Below are positions 10,991-22,199 of a stretch of 64,000 nucleotides of DNA, piece after piece; position 1 is the first letter of the stretch, and each line of letters opens with the position of its first letter. This stretch comes from Nelumbo lutea (Eukaryota > Streptophyta > Magnoliopsida > Proteales > Nelumbonaceae): NCBI GenBank assembly GCA_022828595.1, contig JAKGHH010000001.1, positions 70,366,401 to 70,430,400 on the forward strand, in the 5' to 3' direction. The notes under the pieces are model-generated. The model was not told the origin of the DNA, ran no database searches, and saw only the letters and a program-made list of their open reading frames with translations. A program made the position numbers and the translations under genes.

Positions 10991-12820
10991 ACTTGCCCTC
11001 TCATTGCAAAAAAACTACTTTTTGTTTTTTCACTCAAGTCCCTTCACATTTATGGAAATCACCCCAAAACCCTCGTTAAACCTAGAATAAATCATAACCT
11101 TAGATTTGAGCCCCCCTTGCTTCTCCATCCTAGGATCGGTCTAACCATCATTTAGCACCCAAAAACCCTAGCCATCCTCCTTAAAAATTAGGCAAAGCCA
11201 TTTTCAATTCAAAGTTTGAATTTAAATTTGAAAACTCTCCCATTCTAAGCATTTAAGGGAAGGAGACAAGGAGGAGAAAATTAAGGGAAGTTGTCTCCTT
11301 ACCTTAAATTTGGTCAAAAGGCAAGAGATTAATAAAGAAAGAACCTAAGAAGCCACCATCCCTTAGATTAGATCGAACCATCCTAGTCTTTCATCTCTTT
11401 TGAAAACCAATCCCAAAACCCTAACCTTTCACACTTAAACCCTAACCAAAACTCTACAAATTCGATTCAAGTTTAACCAAACCCTAAACTAAATCCAATT
11501 CAGTTCTAATGGAACTAAACCAGCCCCAAACAAAACTAGGACCTTCCCACTTTTTTGAACTAAGAAAAACCAAAGAAAACTAAAAAAAATCAAAGAAAAA
11601 AAAGGCCATAAGACCCAAATCCGAACATAGCATGGGGGACTTTTCATTCTCCCTCATTCTCTCTCACGTTCACCATTCTCTCTAATCCCTCTCAAGAACC
11701 GAACCCTAACTCCATCTTGGTCCTTCTCCTTCCTTCTCTCATCCCTAACCTCCATGAAACCACTATAAACGAACCAGTTGTCCTCCCTCACTGACCTCTC
11801 ACCATTAAACCCCTATCAAGCTCTCTCCTCTCCATATTCTAAGGCTCCACTCGGTTATGTTGTGAAGAAGAAGAAAGAAGAAAGAAGAAAGAAGAAAGAA
11901 GAAAGAGGAATGAGCATCCCTCTCCATCATTTCGGCCAGCCAAGCAAGAAGCAAAGAAAGAGATTCCCCTCATTGCATTTAGGTAAATCCGAAGCCATTT
12001 CTTCAGCACCATTTTTTACCACCGAGTTCATCACCAAGTATTTGTCAAAAGGCCACAAAGAGGTGAATCCCTCACCTTATCCTTTTTATTTTATTTTAAT
12101 GATTTTTTTTAAATCTACCTAATGATCTAGGTGTTTTTTTTTTTTTCATTTTAGCAGTGATTATTTTGTTGATTGGATGGTGTTTGGCATTTTTGTTGGT
12201 TAATTTCCTAGTTATTAGGTGTAAAAATCATTAGAATGGTTGGTTGGTTGATTTGGATAGCATTCTATGTCTGTTTAGTAGTTACTTAACTTAATTAGAA
12301 TCAATATCATTGCTGAAATTTCTTCTCTCATATTATTCATATTCGGATTCGTCTACTTAAGTGAATATACATTTTGGCTCTTTTGCTTGAATGTTAGAAT
12401 ATGTGTTTAATGGTGCTTTATCTTCATGCCAAATTATAATTTAAATTAGTTCGTTGTCTTATTTATTTGATTATTTTGCTTTATGATTTTTTTATCCTAA
12501 ATGTAGATTGTGTTTAATAAGCCCTATTTGAGGTGGCTTACAGGGGATTGATTCCCTTTTTGATTTCTCTCATTAGCCTAGTAGGAATGATGGGAACATT
12601 GGATAAAGAAGGATAATGCATGTAGTTGCCTAATCCTTTGCTGCTTTAAAGGTTTCCCTCACCTAAAAAAGAGAACGAGAGGGTTGAATCACTTGAGAAA
12701 CAAGCCACCATGACTATCCTCTTTGATGGGTAAGGTTGCTAGTAATCTAATAGGTTTTGTTTCCTTTGGTTCTTATTCTTTTTTTACTAAATTAGGGGAA
12801 TGGTACTACATGTAAAGTGT
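10991..12820. other. Pyrimidine-rich leader-like and AT-rich noncoding DNA
   Basis: About 11390-11520 holds 'aaaccctaaccaaa' phrases. About 11640-11770 is CT-rich with a 'ccactataaacgaa' TATA-like stretch, resembling a retroelement leader. After 12100 the sequence is AT-rich with no frame that I recognise. The 114-codon frame at 11778-12122 spans a GAA microsatellite and is not supported as a gene. Confidence 0.35.
11864..11906. repeat. GAA/GAAA microsatellite
   Basis: An uninterrupted purine run of gaa and gaaa units. Confidence 0.85.
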
Positions 12821-12853
12821 GGGAGAAGGGTGCTTAACACCTTCCCTCTCCCC
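12821..12853. repeat. Imperfect palindrome GGGAGAAGGGTG...CACCTTCCC
   Basis: GGGAGAAGGGTG and CACCTTCCCTCTCCC face each other across a 5-6-base loop. A similar 'gggaagggtgctaacaccttccc' palindrome is a feature I associate with LTRs of Tat/Ogre-type gypsy elements. That association comes from memory and is not proof. Confidence 0.5.
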
Positions 12854-13189
12854 CCTAAAAATTACCTAGAATAACCTTATCTTGGGTGTGTATGAGTCAT
12901 GCCTTGTTCATTGAACATGGGAGGCCCATCACTCTCTTGTTTCTATTCTAGATGTGTGGCGATTCCATACCATTTCAGCCATGGAGTGAATTCGCCATAA
13001 AATAAGTAAAAAGGCAAATATATGAGAATTCTAAAATTAAAAGAGCTCAAAGATATTATAAATAAGGGCCTCATACCCATATGGAGACCCAATACATTTG
13101 ACACACCCAAGACCCAAAGAATTGAAATGAACCCAGATTTCTCACTCTCTCTCCTCTCTATCAAATGATTTCAATTATTAGTTCAGCTT

Positions 13190-13483
13190 CAGTCAGTGTA
13201 AGATCTGTTTAAACACCTTTTACAACCTTACATTGAAAATATTTCTGTACTTATGAGCTTTATTTCATGTGAAGATATTCCCAATGCAAGGTTGGGAGAG
13301 AATATTTGAATAGTGTGATCATTGACTCGCACTAACTGACTGATGCAAGTCAGTGCTACAATGTTCGAACAGTCTCTCCCAACCTTGCATTGGAAATATC
13401 TCCCATGAAATAAAACACATAAGTATGGAAATATTCTCAATGCAAGGCTATAAAGGGTGTTAGAACCAGTCTTACACTGACTG
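13190..13483. repeat. Long foldback hairpin (~294 bp)
   Basis: The segment reads CAGTCAGTGTAAGA inward from the left and the inverse of the right end gives CAGTCAGTGTAAGACT. Pairing continues through CATTGAAAATATTTC, TACTTATG, TTTATTTCATG, GATATT, CCAATGCAAGG and TTGGGAGAGA. Each arm is about 110-120 bp and the loop is about 60-70 bp, itself partly self-complementary (gcactaactgac / gcaagtcagtgc). No clean target duplication was found. It could be a stem-loop MITE or a source of a long hairpin RNA. It is not protein-coding. Confidence 0.75.
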
Positions 13484-15573
13484 ACTCGTTTTTAATATCA
13501 TGTTAACTTTATTAGTATGGATGACCCCTGTCATTGTCATCCAGCCAGGTTCAAAGTCTGTGGGCCATAGGTTAATTATTAAATCTCATTTTTATTTTGT
13601 ATTTTTAGCCATTTCACCATTAACAACAATAAACCACATAATCAGACTTATTTTTCATTTATTTTTTTTAACTTTCATCTTTATCTATTTTTATATTTTA
13701 TTATATTATTTACAACATCATGGGCCCAATGGTTTAAGTGTTGACCCACCCACTACAGGCGAGAATGATTGAATTGCTGAGATAGGCCCAGTCTTTTTTC
13801 TATATACAATACAGATTAATTCTATGCTAATTATTTCTTTGAATCAATTGTTTGTATGTAATATTAGAATTCAAAAATATGGAATGGACATATCCATGAG
13901 TCTTTTTTTTCTTTTAATTTTATTAAATTATTTTTATAAATTATTGCATAGAATATTGTATTAATATAAAATTAAATTTGGAATGAATTAATATTTTTCT
14001 AATCTAATATATCGAATATTTTGGTATGCCAAATAAATTTGGAAAGAATGTTGGTTTTTGTTTTGAAAAACAAAACCAACTATGTTGTTGAACACTCTCT
14101 TAATTTTCATATTTATGTTAAATAAATCTTCTAATATAATAAATAGAGAACTGAAGTAATACTGAATTAAATAAAGAGTTAATAAATAGACATCTTAATT
14201 ATGGAAATTGAGTTCTTAATGTCATTTAGTTATTTTTATCTTTCAAAAATGCAAAGAAGGATAAAATTTTTAGGGGCCATGACAAGCATAGAATATGAGA
14301 AAATTTTGGCTGTTTGAGAGCTTCTTCTGCATGACACGTCACCCTATTCAATCCCTTGTTTGTCTTTTCTGTTAAAAGAAAATTGTTTATTATATCCATA
14401 CCAAGTAATGAAGAAGCGTTTCAGAGTTTTAGTCCACAATTAAGGTTAGAAATATAAGCCTATATGACTAAAATTTTAGTCTCATTCCTAGATATGGACC
14501 TTGGGCTTGGCCATAGATCAAGGACAAAGCCCAATTTTACCAACTCAAACTCCACGTAGACTAATCCCAACAGAATTTAGGATGGGTTTTATTTGGCCTG
14601 GGCAGGTAGTTTAAATTCGAAAGTCTTCTCACTAGGGATGACCATTTCTAGCCCAACCTAGCTTCCAATGCCCTAAGCTTATATATTTCTAGCCAGAGTT
14701 ACAAACTATAATTCTCAAACGCTTTTTCTAATATGATGCAAAATGTGGTTGAGTTATTTTGGCCAAAATTCTAGGATTTTGGCATAGTTTAAGCCACAAT
14801 TAGAGGGGTTATTTGATTGATAATAGCTGAATTGAATGAACTGAATTGCCTATTGGCTTGTCTTTTAGTGAATAAGGAATTAATTTAGTAGATTCAAGCT
14901 CCTCAATTGCTGATGGCATACCATATTATTGACTACTTTATGTCTAAATATTTCACTATAAGATTTAATTTACTCATCATCATCATCATCATCCATGCTT
15001 ATCCCAACTACATGAGTGTTGGCTACATGAATCCTTTTCTCGCAAACCTGTTCTATTTAAAGTCATATTCACTGTTAAATTATTAATGTTTAAATCATTA
15101 TTTTGTAATTCACTCAATCCAACAGTTATCAAACAGCCTTCAATGTTCTCAAGCTACTATCTAAGTCCAAAGCTCTCAATTCTAAAGTGAAAAATTTACG
15201 TAGATGTAACAAGACCATTCACAATAGAGCAACAGTTTTGTAAAATCCAATGTTCATAACTGATCCAAGGAGGCAATGGGTGCATAGCTTTTGAAATGTT
15301 CACTGAATACTGAATACCTAATCAAAGGGTATCCTGATCAGTGTTTTAGGTGTTTGCAAATTGCAAGAAAGTTCTTTCATCATACCAATCAATCAAAGGG
15401 TATGAAACAATGTTGGGTTCTTAAGAATTTGCATGTTCATATGAATGTGACATAAATGTAAATGCTTAAATGGATGATGGTAAAACTAGGAAGGAAGGGA
15501 AGAAATGAAGTCATATAAAGTAACACAGGAATAACTCTCCAATATGTGATAAAATGAGAAAAAGTAGACACAT
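13484..15573. other. Noncoding AT-rich stretch
   Basis: No gene or repeat that I can support, apart from a short (ATC)n run near 14973-14994. Confidence 0.4.
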
Positions 15574-15576
15574 TAA

Positions 15577-15679
15577 AGCTATGTTTGGTTTGAAGGAAAA
15601 GGTAGGGAAAGGTACCTATACAAAGTTTATATAGGTTTTCTTGCCTTTTCCTACTTTTTACTTCAAACCAAACATAGGG
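15577..15679. mobile_element. Short Tourist-like MITE, 103 bp (copy 2)
   Basis: The left end AGCTATGTTTGGTTTGAAGG and the inverse of the right end CCCTATGTTTGGTTTGAAG pair along at least 17 bp. TAA flanks both sides (15574-15576, 15680-15682). Same family as 19439-19567 and 4627-4750. Confidence 0.72.
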
Positions 15680-15682
15680 TAA

Positions 15683-16345
15683 GTGCATACATAGAAGACC
15701 ATCTACAACACCTATTAGGAAAAGTGAACCATTACAAGTTGAAGGGGCCTAAAGGAGATAGAGGTAGATTGAAAATAATTTTTGTAGAAGTAATAAAAAT
15801 TGATTTAAGTACCCATAACTTAATGATAGATATTATACTAATCAAAATAGAATAGTGAAACATTATTCATGTAGCTAATCTCATATAGTTATGAGAAGGC
15901 TTAGGTGATGATGAAGTTTCATCTTGAGCCCATTAAACAACAAGGAGCAGAAGGACCAGGTCGGCCTAAAACATCACCGAAAAAAATGTCCATCTATGTT
16001 CAACCTACGCTATTCACAAAGCTACCTTTATGGAGACATGACTGCATGGACTAATGTGAGGAGGAGAGAGACAATGGTTACCATAGGCTGTTGAACAAAG
16101 TCCAAATCTACCATACCCACAAGATGCTAATTGCTACCCCCACCAGGTTCACCAACTATATTGTCTTGTGGAACAACATCTTGTGGGTAGAAGATCCAAG
16201 TTCTGTTGAACATGGACTCTCCCTTTGTGACATCATTGATTCACCTAATAATGCATCCAATACCGGTTGTACTATTACAAGGAGCTTGTGTAAACTAATG
16301 TATCATGTAGGAAGAGCTCTATTGAGAGCATGAGATGTTGAAATA
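15683..16345. other. Unrecognised stretch, possibly decayed coding DNA
   Basis: From about 15920 the base composition is less AT-biased and an 80-codon + frame (16091-16333) includes the residues LWNNILWVEDPSSVEHG. I do not recognise a family. A decayed gene piece adjoining the cellulose-synthase-like fragment is possible but unproven. Confidence 0.25.
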
Positions 16346-16349
16346 TTTA

Positions 16350-16660
16350 GGCGATATTTGGTATTGATGCCATTTTCTGAGAAAACAGCATCACGTAGGT
16401 GCCACATCAGAGAAAGCAGTGCTTCAAAGTTCAAACAATGCTCTCTTGTTTGGTACCATTTTTCCAGATAAAGAAAACATTGATTCAAATCACACTTTGG
16501 AAATCGAGAAAGTGTGGTATGGAGCAACACTAAATTCAATGTTTTTTGAGAAAATAATGCATTGTTGCCAATAGTGCAATGATGTGGCATCATCTTGAAC
16601 ATTGGATAATATAGATTAATGTTGAAAACGTTATTGTCAGCACTAGTACCAAACAAAACC
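16350..16660. mobile_element. Candidate MITE, TTTGGTA-type TIR
   Basis: The left end GGCGATATTTGGTATTGATGC resembles the inverse of the right end (GGTTTTGTTTGGTACTAGTGC). Flanks (aatattta / aatgttgt) agree poorly, so boundaries and class are uncertain. It abuts the cellulose-synthase-like fragment. Confidence 0.4.
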
Positions 16661-16684
16661 AATGTTGTTTTCTCAAAAATGTGC

Positions 16685-16850
16685 CTATTCGATTACCTTC
16701 GCTGTGGCCTCTTTATCCGCTCATGGTGGAACAATCAGAAAATGGCAAGAATAACTTTTGCAGCATCACAATTGTTTAGTGTGTTGGGTGTCATTCTCAA
16801 GCTCATTGGATTACCAGAGGCTGTGTTTGAAATCACACCTAAAGACTAGG
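16685..16850 (+). pseudogene. Cellulose-synthase-like (Csl) gene fragment
   Basis: About 54 codons read LFDYLRCGLFIRSWWNNQK and then a hydrophobic stretch ending in LIGLPEAVFEITPKD. The CGLxIRxWWNNQxM...LKLxGLxExVFExTxKD pattern is characteristic of the C-terminal region of plant cellulose synthase-like proteins (CslB/CslH/CslG groups), just after the glycosyltransferase core, where membrane helices begin. The catalytic domain and the last membrane helices are missing, and a stop (TAG) follows KD directly. It is a decayed fragment with no visible exons on either side. A MITE-like element borders it on the left. The identification is from remembered family consensus, not a search. Confidence 0.6.
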
Positions 16851-17532
16851 ATAGCTAGACTACTCCTCGGATGCCATTAATCGGAAGTTCCCCAAAGCAA
16901 GTGCCTTTCATGTAGTTTGTTTTGATAATATCACCACCAGACCAGGAGCGAAGTTCTATGAGATAGCAAATACCACAAAAGACTATCCGACCTCTAATCG
17001 TCAAGAAACAATGAAATACTAGAGAGTATCTCTTATCTTATCTTCTTAGAACACTCATGCTAAATCTGTTAATTTGATTACTGTTAAGTTTATATCCAAT
17101 TATTACTAATTATGGTACATCCTGTTACATGTGGAGTGTTTCATTCTGATTATCTGGTGAGTATATTCGCTATAGAGAACACTATGTTCTAGTTAATTTC
17201 TAACTTGATAGTTAGCTATTTTTTGCCCAATTCTATTTCTCAACTAGAGGTCTTTGCGACCTTCCCTAATGTCTCTTCTAGTCTTTTCTAAACGTCTTTT
17301 CAAGCTTTCGATCATTAAATCAGTGATGCTTTTACTCTGTATTTGTTTATTGTCTACCATCTGGTGAAGAGGGATATCTTGCTTGATTATTTGTCATTAT
17401 ATCAAGATTTCTTAAAACAATCTTCAAGCTTCTTTCCTTCTACTCCCCTCTCTACTATTGTCTGGTTAATTTCGACCTTCTCTTCTTTCTTCTTCTTTCT
17501 CACTTTTCTTCTCTACCCATTGTGACCGACCA
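16851..17532. other. Noncoding; possible 5' leader of the LINE
   Basis: No supported gene. Pyrimidine-rich DNA at about 17400-17520, directly before the LINE ORF1 relic, could be its 5' untranslated region. Confidence 0.35.
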
Positions 17533-18250
17533 TGGATGAGTTAGATGCCTTTAATGAAGCATTTCAAAACATGTTGCATGCCAATAATCTCCTTGGCATA
17601 GACCTTGTTGACATTCGGCCCCATCTGCTTGAAAATCTTCAAGACAATTGAAAATTTTCTATCATTTGTCGTTTATTCCCTCGACTTACTGACCAGTTCT
17701 TCGAACTTGAACAAGGCCGTTACACTCTCTGGAATCTAGGTCCAAACCGCTTATTGCACTCTTTCAACGTGGTCATTTTAGGTTAATATTTCAGTTTGAG
17801 GAGGACTTCATCCGTATTAGAGACAATAATGGACCATGGATGCTCAATGGCCAGTGGATCATTCTAAAACCCTAGGTTCCCGGTAGACCACAATATGAAT
17901 GACATCTCAACCATCTTTGAACATATAGGTCTGACTCGACATATTTCCGTAATTCAAAATTACATTCGAGCTAAGGTCTACATTATAATCGACCAGCCTC
18001 CCCGCAACTTGTTTCCTCTACGGTGGTGTTGGCCATCTTTATCGTTGTTGCTCACAACCCCTTCCCCATATCATAGGACAATCATTTGAACAATTCTTTA
18101 ATCAAAGAACCATGCATCTTCCTGGCCATTGGATGAGAGCGAAACTTCTTATGCGACGTAACTGGCATCGACCCTTATTCTGTGACTTTGTCCACCTTTT
18201 AACTCAGCCAGACAATATGCAAACTCCCCCAATAACCCATCAACCTAACA
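17533..18250 (+). pseudogene. LINE ORF1 (DUF4283-like, zinc knuckle) relic
   Basis: The frame starts MDELDAFNEAFQNML, hits a stop after about 40 codons, continues with RLFPRL and QGRYTLWNLGP, then shifts frame to FQFEEDFIRIRDNNGPWML...WIILKP. The GPW-hydrophobic-LKP block is the hallmark of DUF4283, the RNA-binding-like N-terminal domain of plant LINE ORF1 proteins. The tryptophan normally following KP is a stop codon. About 18020-18060 a +1 frame reads YGGVGHLYRCCSQ, the remains of a CCHC zinc knuckle. The protein would have been the RNA-binding nucleoprotein component. Nonfunctional. Confidence 0.65.
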
Positions 18251-18747
18251 ATCCCTTGATTTAACCCCAGAATGCAACCCCTAATTTTGATTCTACCATT
18301 GCTTGGGTTACTTCCTCCCACTCCACTACAAACCCTCCCACTAGCCAACTATCCACTATGATAGTCTCCCCACAAACTTACCAACTAGCCCATTAAACCC
18401 AAAACACTCTCAACAGCATGCTATTTTCAGATAGTTCGAGTGCTTCATCTTCTAGGAGAAAGCACCCCATGATTGACCTCCTAGAAAATCTTGAGACTGA
18501 TGATACTCTAGATCTTCCCTTCTATGATAGACTTGAATTATTGGACAGGGATAACAAGATTGACAAAATCCTTACCATAGATCAATCTATCCAGGAAAGA
18601 GATAATGTTATGATCAATCAAAGTTGATAAGCAAAAAATTGTGAATATCCCTTTGAAAGCGCGTCAAACCCGATCAGCTTTCTTTTTCTACCTTTTTTTA
18701 CTGGAATCGGTGGTGGTGGCTGGCCCCAAACAACCACATCACCACCA
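18251..18747. other. LINE spacer between ORF1 and ORF2
   Basis: A 69-codon + frame (18418-18627) of low-complexity, acidic content (LENLETDDTLDLP) is probably the ORF1 tail. Several stops separate it from the endonuclease start at 18748. Confidence 0.4.
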
Positions 18748-19438
18748 ATGTTACTCTTGAGTTGGAACTGCCAAGGGGCAGGATGCCCTAAGGCAGTTCA
18801 AGGTCTAGGAATTTTGGTCAAAAAGTATAATCTAGATTTTATATTCCTTTGTAAAACCAAAATTGTTATGGACACAATGCAAAATTTGGCTAATTGTTTT
18901 AAATATTCTAACTCCTATTTAATTCCTCCTAAAGGATGCATTGGAGGGCTTGCTGTTTTTTGGAAAATTGGTATTCCTGTTTCTCTTTTTGGTTCACTCG
19001 AGGTATGTCTTTCTTAAATTATCTTCTTCTCCTATTCTTGAAAATTGGTTATTAGGTTTTATCTATGAACCATAAATTAAAGCCCACTGAAATAAATTCG
19101 AGCTTAATCTCAAAAAATGGTTACAATCCTTGAATATCCCGTATATCTTTGTTGATGACTACAATGAGGCTGCTACAATTATGGTTCAAGACCCTAGGTC
19201 CTCAGATGGTGCTTTTAGATCGACATCAACCCAATACCAACACCTAGTACTAGAACAAAATCTTCTAGAGATCAATATCCAAGGGGGCAAACTTAGTTGG
19301 TCTAATAAACACACATCAGGTCACATTAGTAGAACATGTGATAGAGTTCTAGCTACTCCTGATTGGATTTCAGCTTTTTCAAATGCGAGTCTTACTTTGT
19401 CTACTCGATGGGGTTCTAATTATCGCACTCTTCTTTTA
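18748..19438 (+). pseudogene. LINE ORF2 endonuclease (APE-type) relic
   Basis: The start codon at 18748 opens MLLLSWNCQGAG, the usual opening of plant LINE ORF2 (LSWNCRGLG-type), then LDFIFLCKTK, matching the metal-binding E/K region. After a stop near 19015 the frame resumes around 19130 with IFVDDYNEA, a degraded GDFNE motif, then LSWSN and CDRVLATPDW near the C-terminus. In a functional element this domain nicks the target DNA to prime reverse transcription. The last motif is cut by the MITE at 19439. Stops and changed catalytic-region residues make it inactive. Confidence 0.75.
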
Positions 19439-19567
19439 GGTTATGTTTGATTTGAAGGAAAATGCATGGAAAAGAAGGGAAAGGTAGGGAAACCTTTGCA
19501 AACCTTGTATAGATTTCCCTGTCTTTCCCTTCCTTTCCTTATGTTTTCCTTCAAACCAAACATAGCC
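19439..19567. mobile_element. Tourist-like MITE nested in the LINE, 129 bp (copy 3)
   Basis: The left end GGTTATGTTTGATTTGAAGG pairs with the inverse of the right end GGCTATGTTTGGTTTGAAGG. TTA flanks both sides (19436-19438, 19568-19570). Removing the element and one TTA reconnects the end of the endonuclease region with the next LINE segment (YLKPFQFYEMWLS), so the insertion boundary is well supported. Confidence 0.8.
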
Positions 19568-20790
19568 TTAGATATCAATCCTAGAATGCATCAATATCTA
19601 AAACCTTTTCAATTCTATGAAATGTGGCTTTCAGATAATTCCTGTAAAGAAGTCATACAAGATAGCCTATAGATTTTCTCTGAAGATGGATCGTATTAAA
19701 AATTACTTAAACAGGTGGAGAAATTCAAAATTTATTGACCCTCAACAAAAGTTAAAGGATTTAGAACATCAGATTATACAAACCGAGCAATCTACCCCTT
19801 GGGATCAAGCGAAAACCAATTCTTTGTATAAATCTTATGAAGTCATACAATCCCAAGTTGAGAGTTTTTGGAGACAAAGATCTCCACAACTCTGGCTAAA
19901 TCTAGGAGACAGGAATACCAACTATTTTTATAAAAGTACAATATGCCGTCAGAGGAAATATGCAATTCAAGGAGTCCAAAATTTGCAAGGAACATGGGTT
20001 ACAGATCATAAAAATATAACAAAAATCTTTATCTCCTATTTCGTAGACCTTTTTACCCACCAACCTTCTGGAGACCTAAACTTTATTGCAAATCTATTTA
20101 ATCTTATCATATTTGATGAAGATAATCTGTTCCTCACTTTCATCCCTTTTGATGAAGAAATCAAATCAGCTCTTTTTAGCATAGGAAGTCTTAAATCTCC
20201 AATCCCTGATGGGATGCCGACTTTAGTATACAAAGAGCATTGGGATTTGATGGGCACAAAAATCATAGCTTTTGCCAAGGAATTTTTCTTGAATAAGAAA
20301 CTATTATAACGTATTAATCATACTTTCATTCGCCTTATCCCCAAAAAAGCAAATTGCACTAAAGTCTAGGACTTCAGTCAACTAGATATGGCTAAAGCCT
20401 ATGACCATCTTGAATGGTCTTTTCTTCTCTCAATTTTAAAAGCTCTAGGATTTTCATAGGACTTCTGTCACATTATCTTAGAATGCATCTCTTATGTTTC
20501 TTACTTTGTACTCATTAATGGGATTGTGGAAGGGAAATTCTCACCCACTAGAGGATTTAGACAAGGAGATCCTTTATCCCCTTACCTATTTATTCTTGCA
20601 ATGGAATGTTTTACTCGAATGATTGCTAAAGCTAAAGAAGATGATCATCTAAAAGGAATTCAAATAGCAAATGGGGTCCCCACTATCTCTCACTTACTCT
20701 TTACTGATGATATTCTTATTTTTCTAAGAGGTTATTGTGAAAATCCAGACACCTTCAAAATCAACCTTTACCAATTCTAGGATGCGTAAG
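19568..20790 (+). pseudogene. LINE ORF2 reverse transcriptase relic
   Basis: After the MITE the frame reads PFQFYEMWLSDNSCKEVIQ, the linker that follows the endonuclease in plant LINEs. A 230-codon frame (19617-20309) carries SFWRQRSPQLWLNLGDRNTNYF and IKSALFSIGSLKSPIPDGMP. After a stop comes RLIPKKANCTK, then DMAKAYDHLEWSF (motif A), GFRQGDPLSPYLFIL (motif B) and LLFTDDILIF (motif C, catalytic Asp pair kept). Between the PKK block and motif A the roughly 70 residues usual in plant LINEs are missing, so an internal deletion removed part of the fingers/palm. Several stops are present. Confidence 0.82.
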
Positions 20791-21686
20791 GACAACTTAT
20801 AAGCCTAGATAAATTGGGCATTTACTTCAGTAAGAAATTTCATCCTAGACATTAGAGAATGATACGAAGACAACTTCAAATGAAATCCCTCCCTAAAAAT
20901 TCTAAGTATCTTGATATTTCTTTGAATTGGGGATGAAATAAGCATTCCCAACTTTCTTTCATTTTAAATAACCTTAAAGCAAAACTCAACAGTTGGAAAG
21001 TTTCTACTTTAAGTCAAGTGGGAAAAGGATCCTTATCCAATCTATTCTCAAGCCATTCACACGATGAGTGTAGCCCAACTTCCGTAAAAAACTCTTACTG
21101 CTATTGAACAAATTATTAAGAATTTCTGGTGGGCTAAATCTAATACTAATCCCTGCCCTTATCGTTGGTTCTCATAGAATAAACTCGCCCTACCTTGATC
21201 ATTTAGCGGTTTAGGATTTAGTGATATCAAACTTGTTAATCAATTCTTACTAAAAAATCTATCTTGGAGATATCTCAATGAACAAAATAAATTATGGGCC
21301 CAACTTTGAAAATCAAAATATCTTTAGAATAATACAATCTTCCCTTATCTAATCCCTTGATCAATTTCTTTCCTTTGGAATTCTACTGCTTTGAAACTCC
21401 AAAATCTCCTTCATGAAATGGGTTTTCTGGCATCTGAAAATTCTACTTGCAAAATTGACCACCTCCCTTGGATTCAAAACAACAAAAATTTCCAAATGTT
21501 AAATCAACTGAATTTACCTAACATAATGGAACTTGGAATATATCTACTCTTAGAGCTTACTTCGATAGGGGACAGATCTCCCCAATCTTAAAAACACCTA
21601 TTCTACCAGTAAACACTCCTGTATCTTGGATCTAGACCAAACACTCTTTAGGAAAATTCTCTTCTAATAGCTTACAAAAATCTTTT
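20791..21686 (+). pseudogene. LINE ORF2 thumb/connection region, decayed
   Basis: Short pieces in changing frames read like the post-RT region of plant LINEs: LNSWKVSTLSQVGK near 20985, IIKNFWWAKSNTNPCPYRW near 21112, GFSDIKLVNQFLLKNLSWR near 21220 and the frame at 21391-21591. Stops occur every few dozen codons. No independent gene is present. Confidence 0.55.
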
Positions 21687-21911
21687 ATGCCCCATCTAAA
21701 TAGACTGTCTAAAAACCTAAAATTATGTTTGAAATCGATTTGGCATCTTTCGATCCCTCTGCGTTACCAATTATTTCTCTGGAGAATTATTCAAGAATTC
21801 ATCCCCGTTAAAGGAAAAATTTTACAGGTAGATCAAGATCAAAATTGTGTTTTTTGTCATTGTAGTATAAAAACCATAAATCATCTATTTATGGAGTGTT
21901 CATTCACTTAG
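21687..21911 (+). pseudogene. LINE ORF2 zf-RVT region
   Basis: The frame contains LKSIWHLSIPLRYQLFLWRI, then VFCHCSIKTINHLFMECSF. The W-x-LF-WR motif followed by C-x2-C...H-x4-C is the zinc-binding 'reverse transcriptase-associated' domain (zf-RVT) of plant LINEs. The metal-ligand pattern is intact in this piece, but the frame ends in a stop directly after the last cysteine. Confidence 0.75.
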
Positions 21912-22199
21912 TCTATCTTATTTTCATATCCTTGAAATATTTGCGCCAATCTTCATTGGTCAATTGTATCAATGAATTAGCAAAACTTTTTCCTGAAAAA
22001 CTATGCTAATTCAAGTGTTTAGTTGGTATGCTGTAGCTATATTATATCTAGTTTGCCCGTAATGAGGAATGTTTTAAAGAGATAGCAGTACCCAATTTTT
22101 AGGTTATAGGAAAAGTCAATAGTATCTTTAATAGCATTCATGTTCTACAGATTCAGTCAAATGTAGCACAGAGAGTTCCTCCAAAATTTTGCATCAATT

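Noticed and set aside
9568..11155. Chain of Pro/Ser/His-rich + strand frames
   Set aside because: They follow the tandem repeat unit and repeat the same words; not genes.
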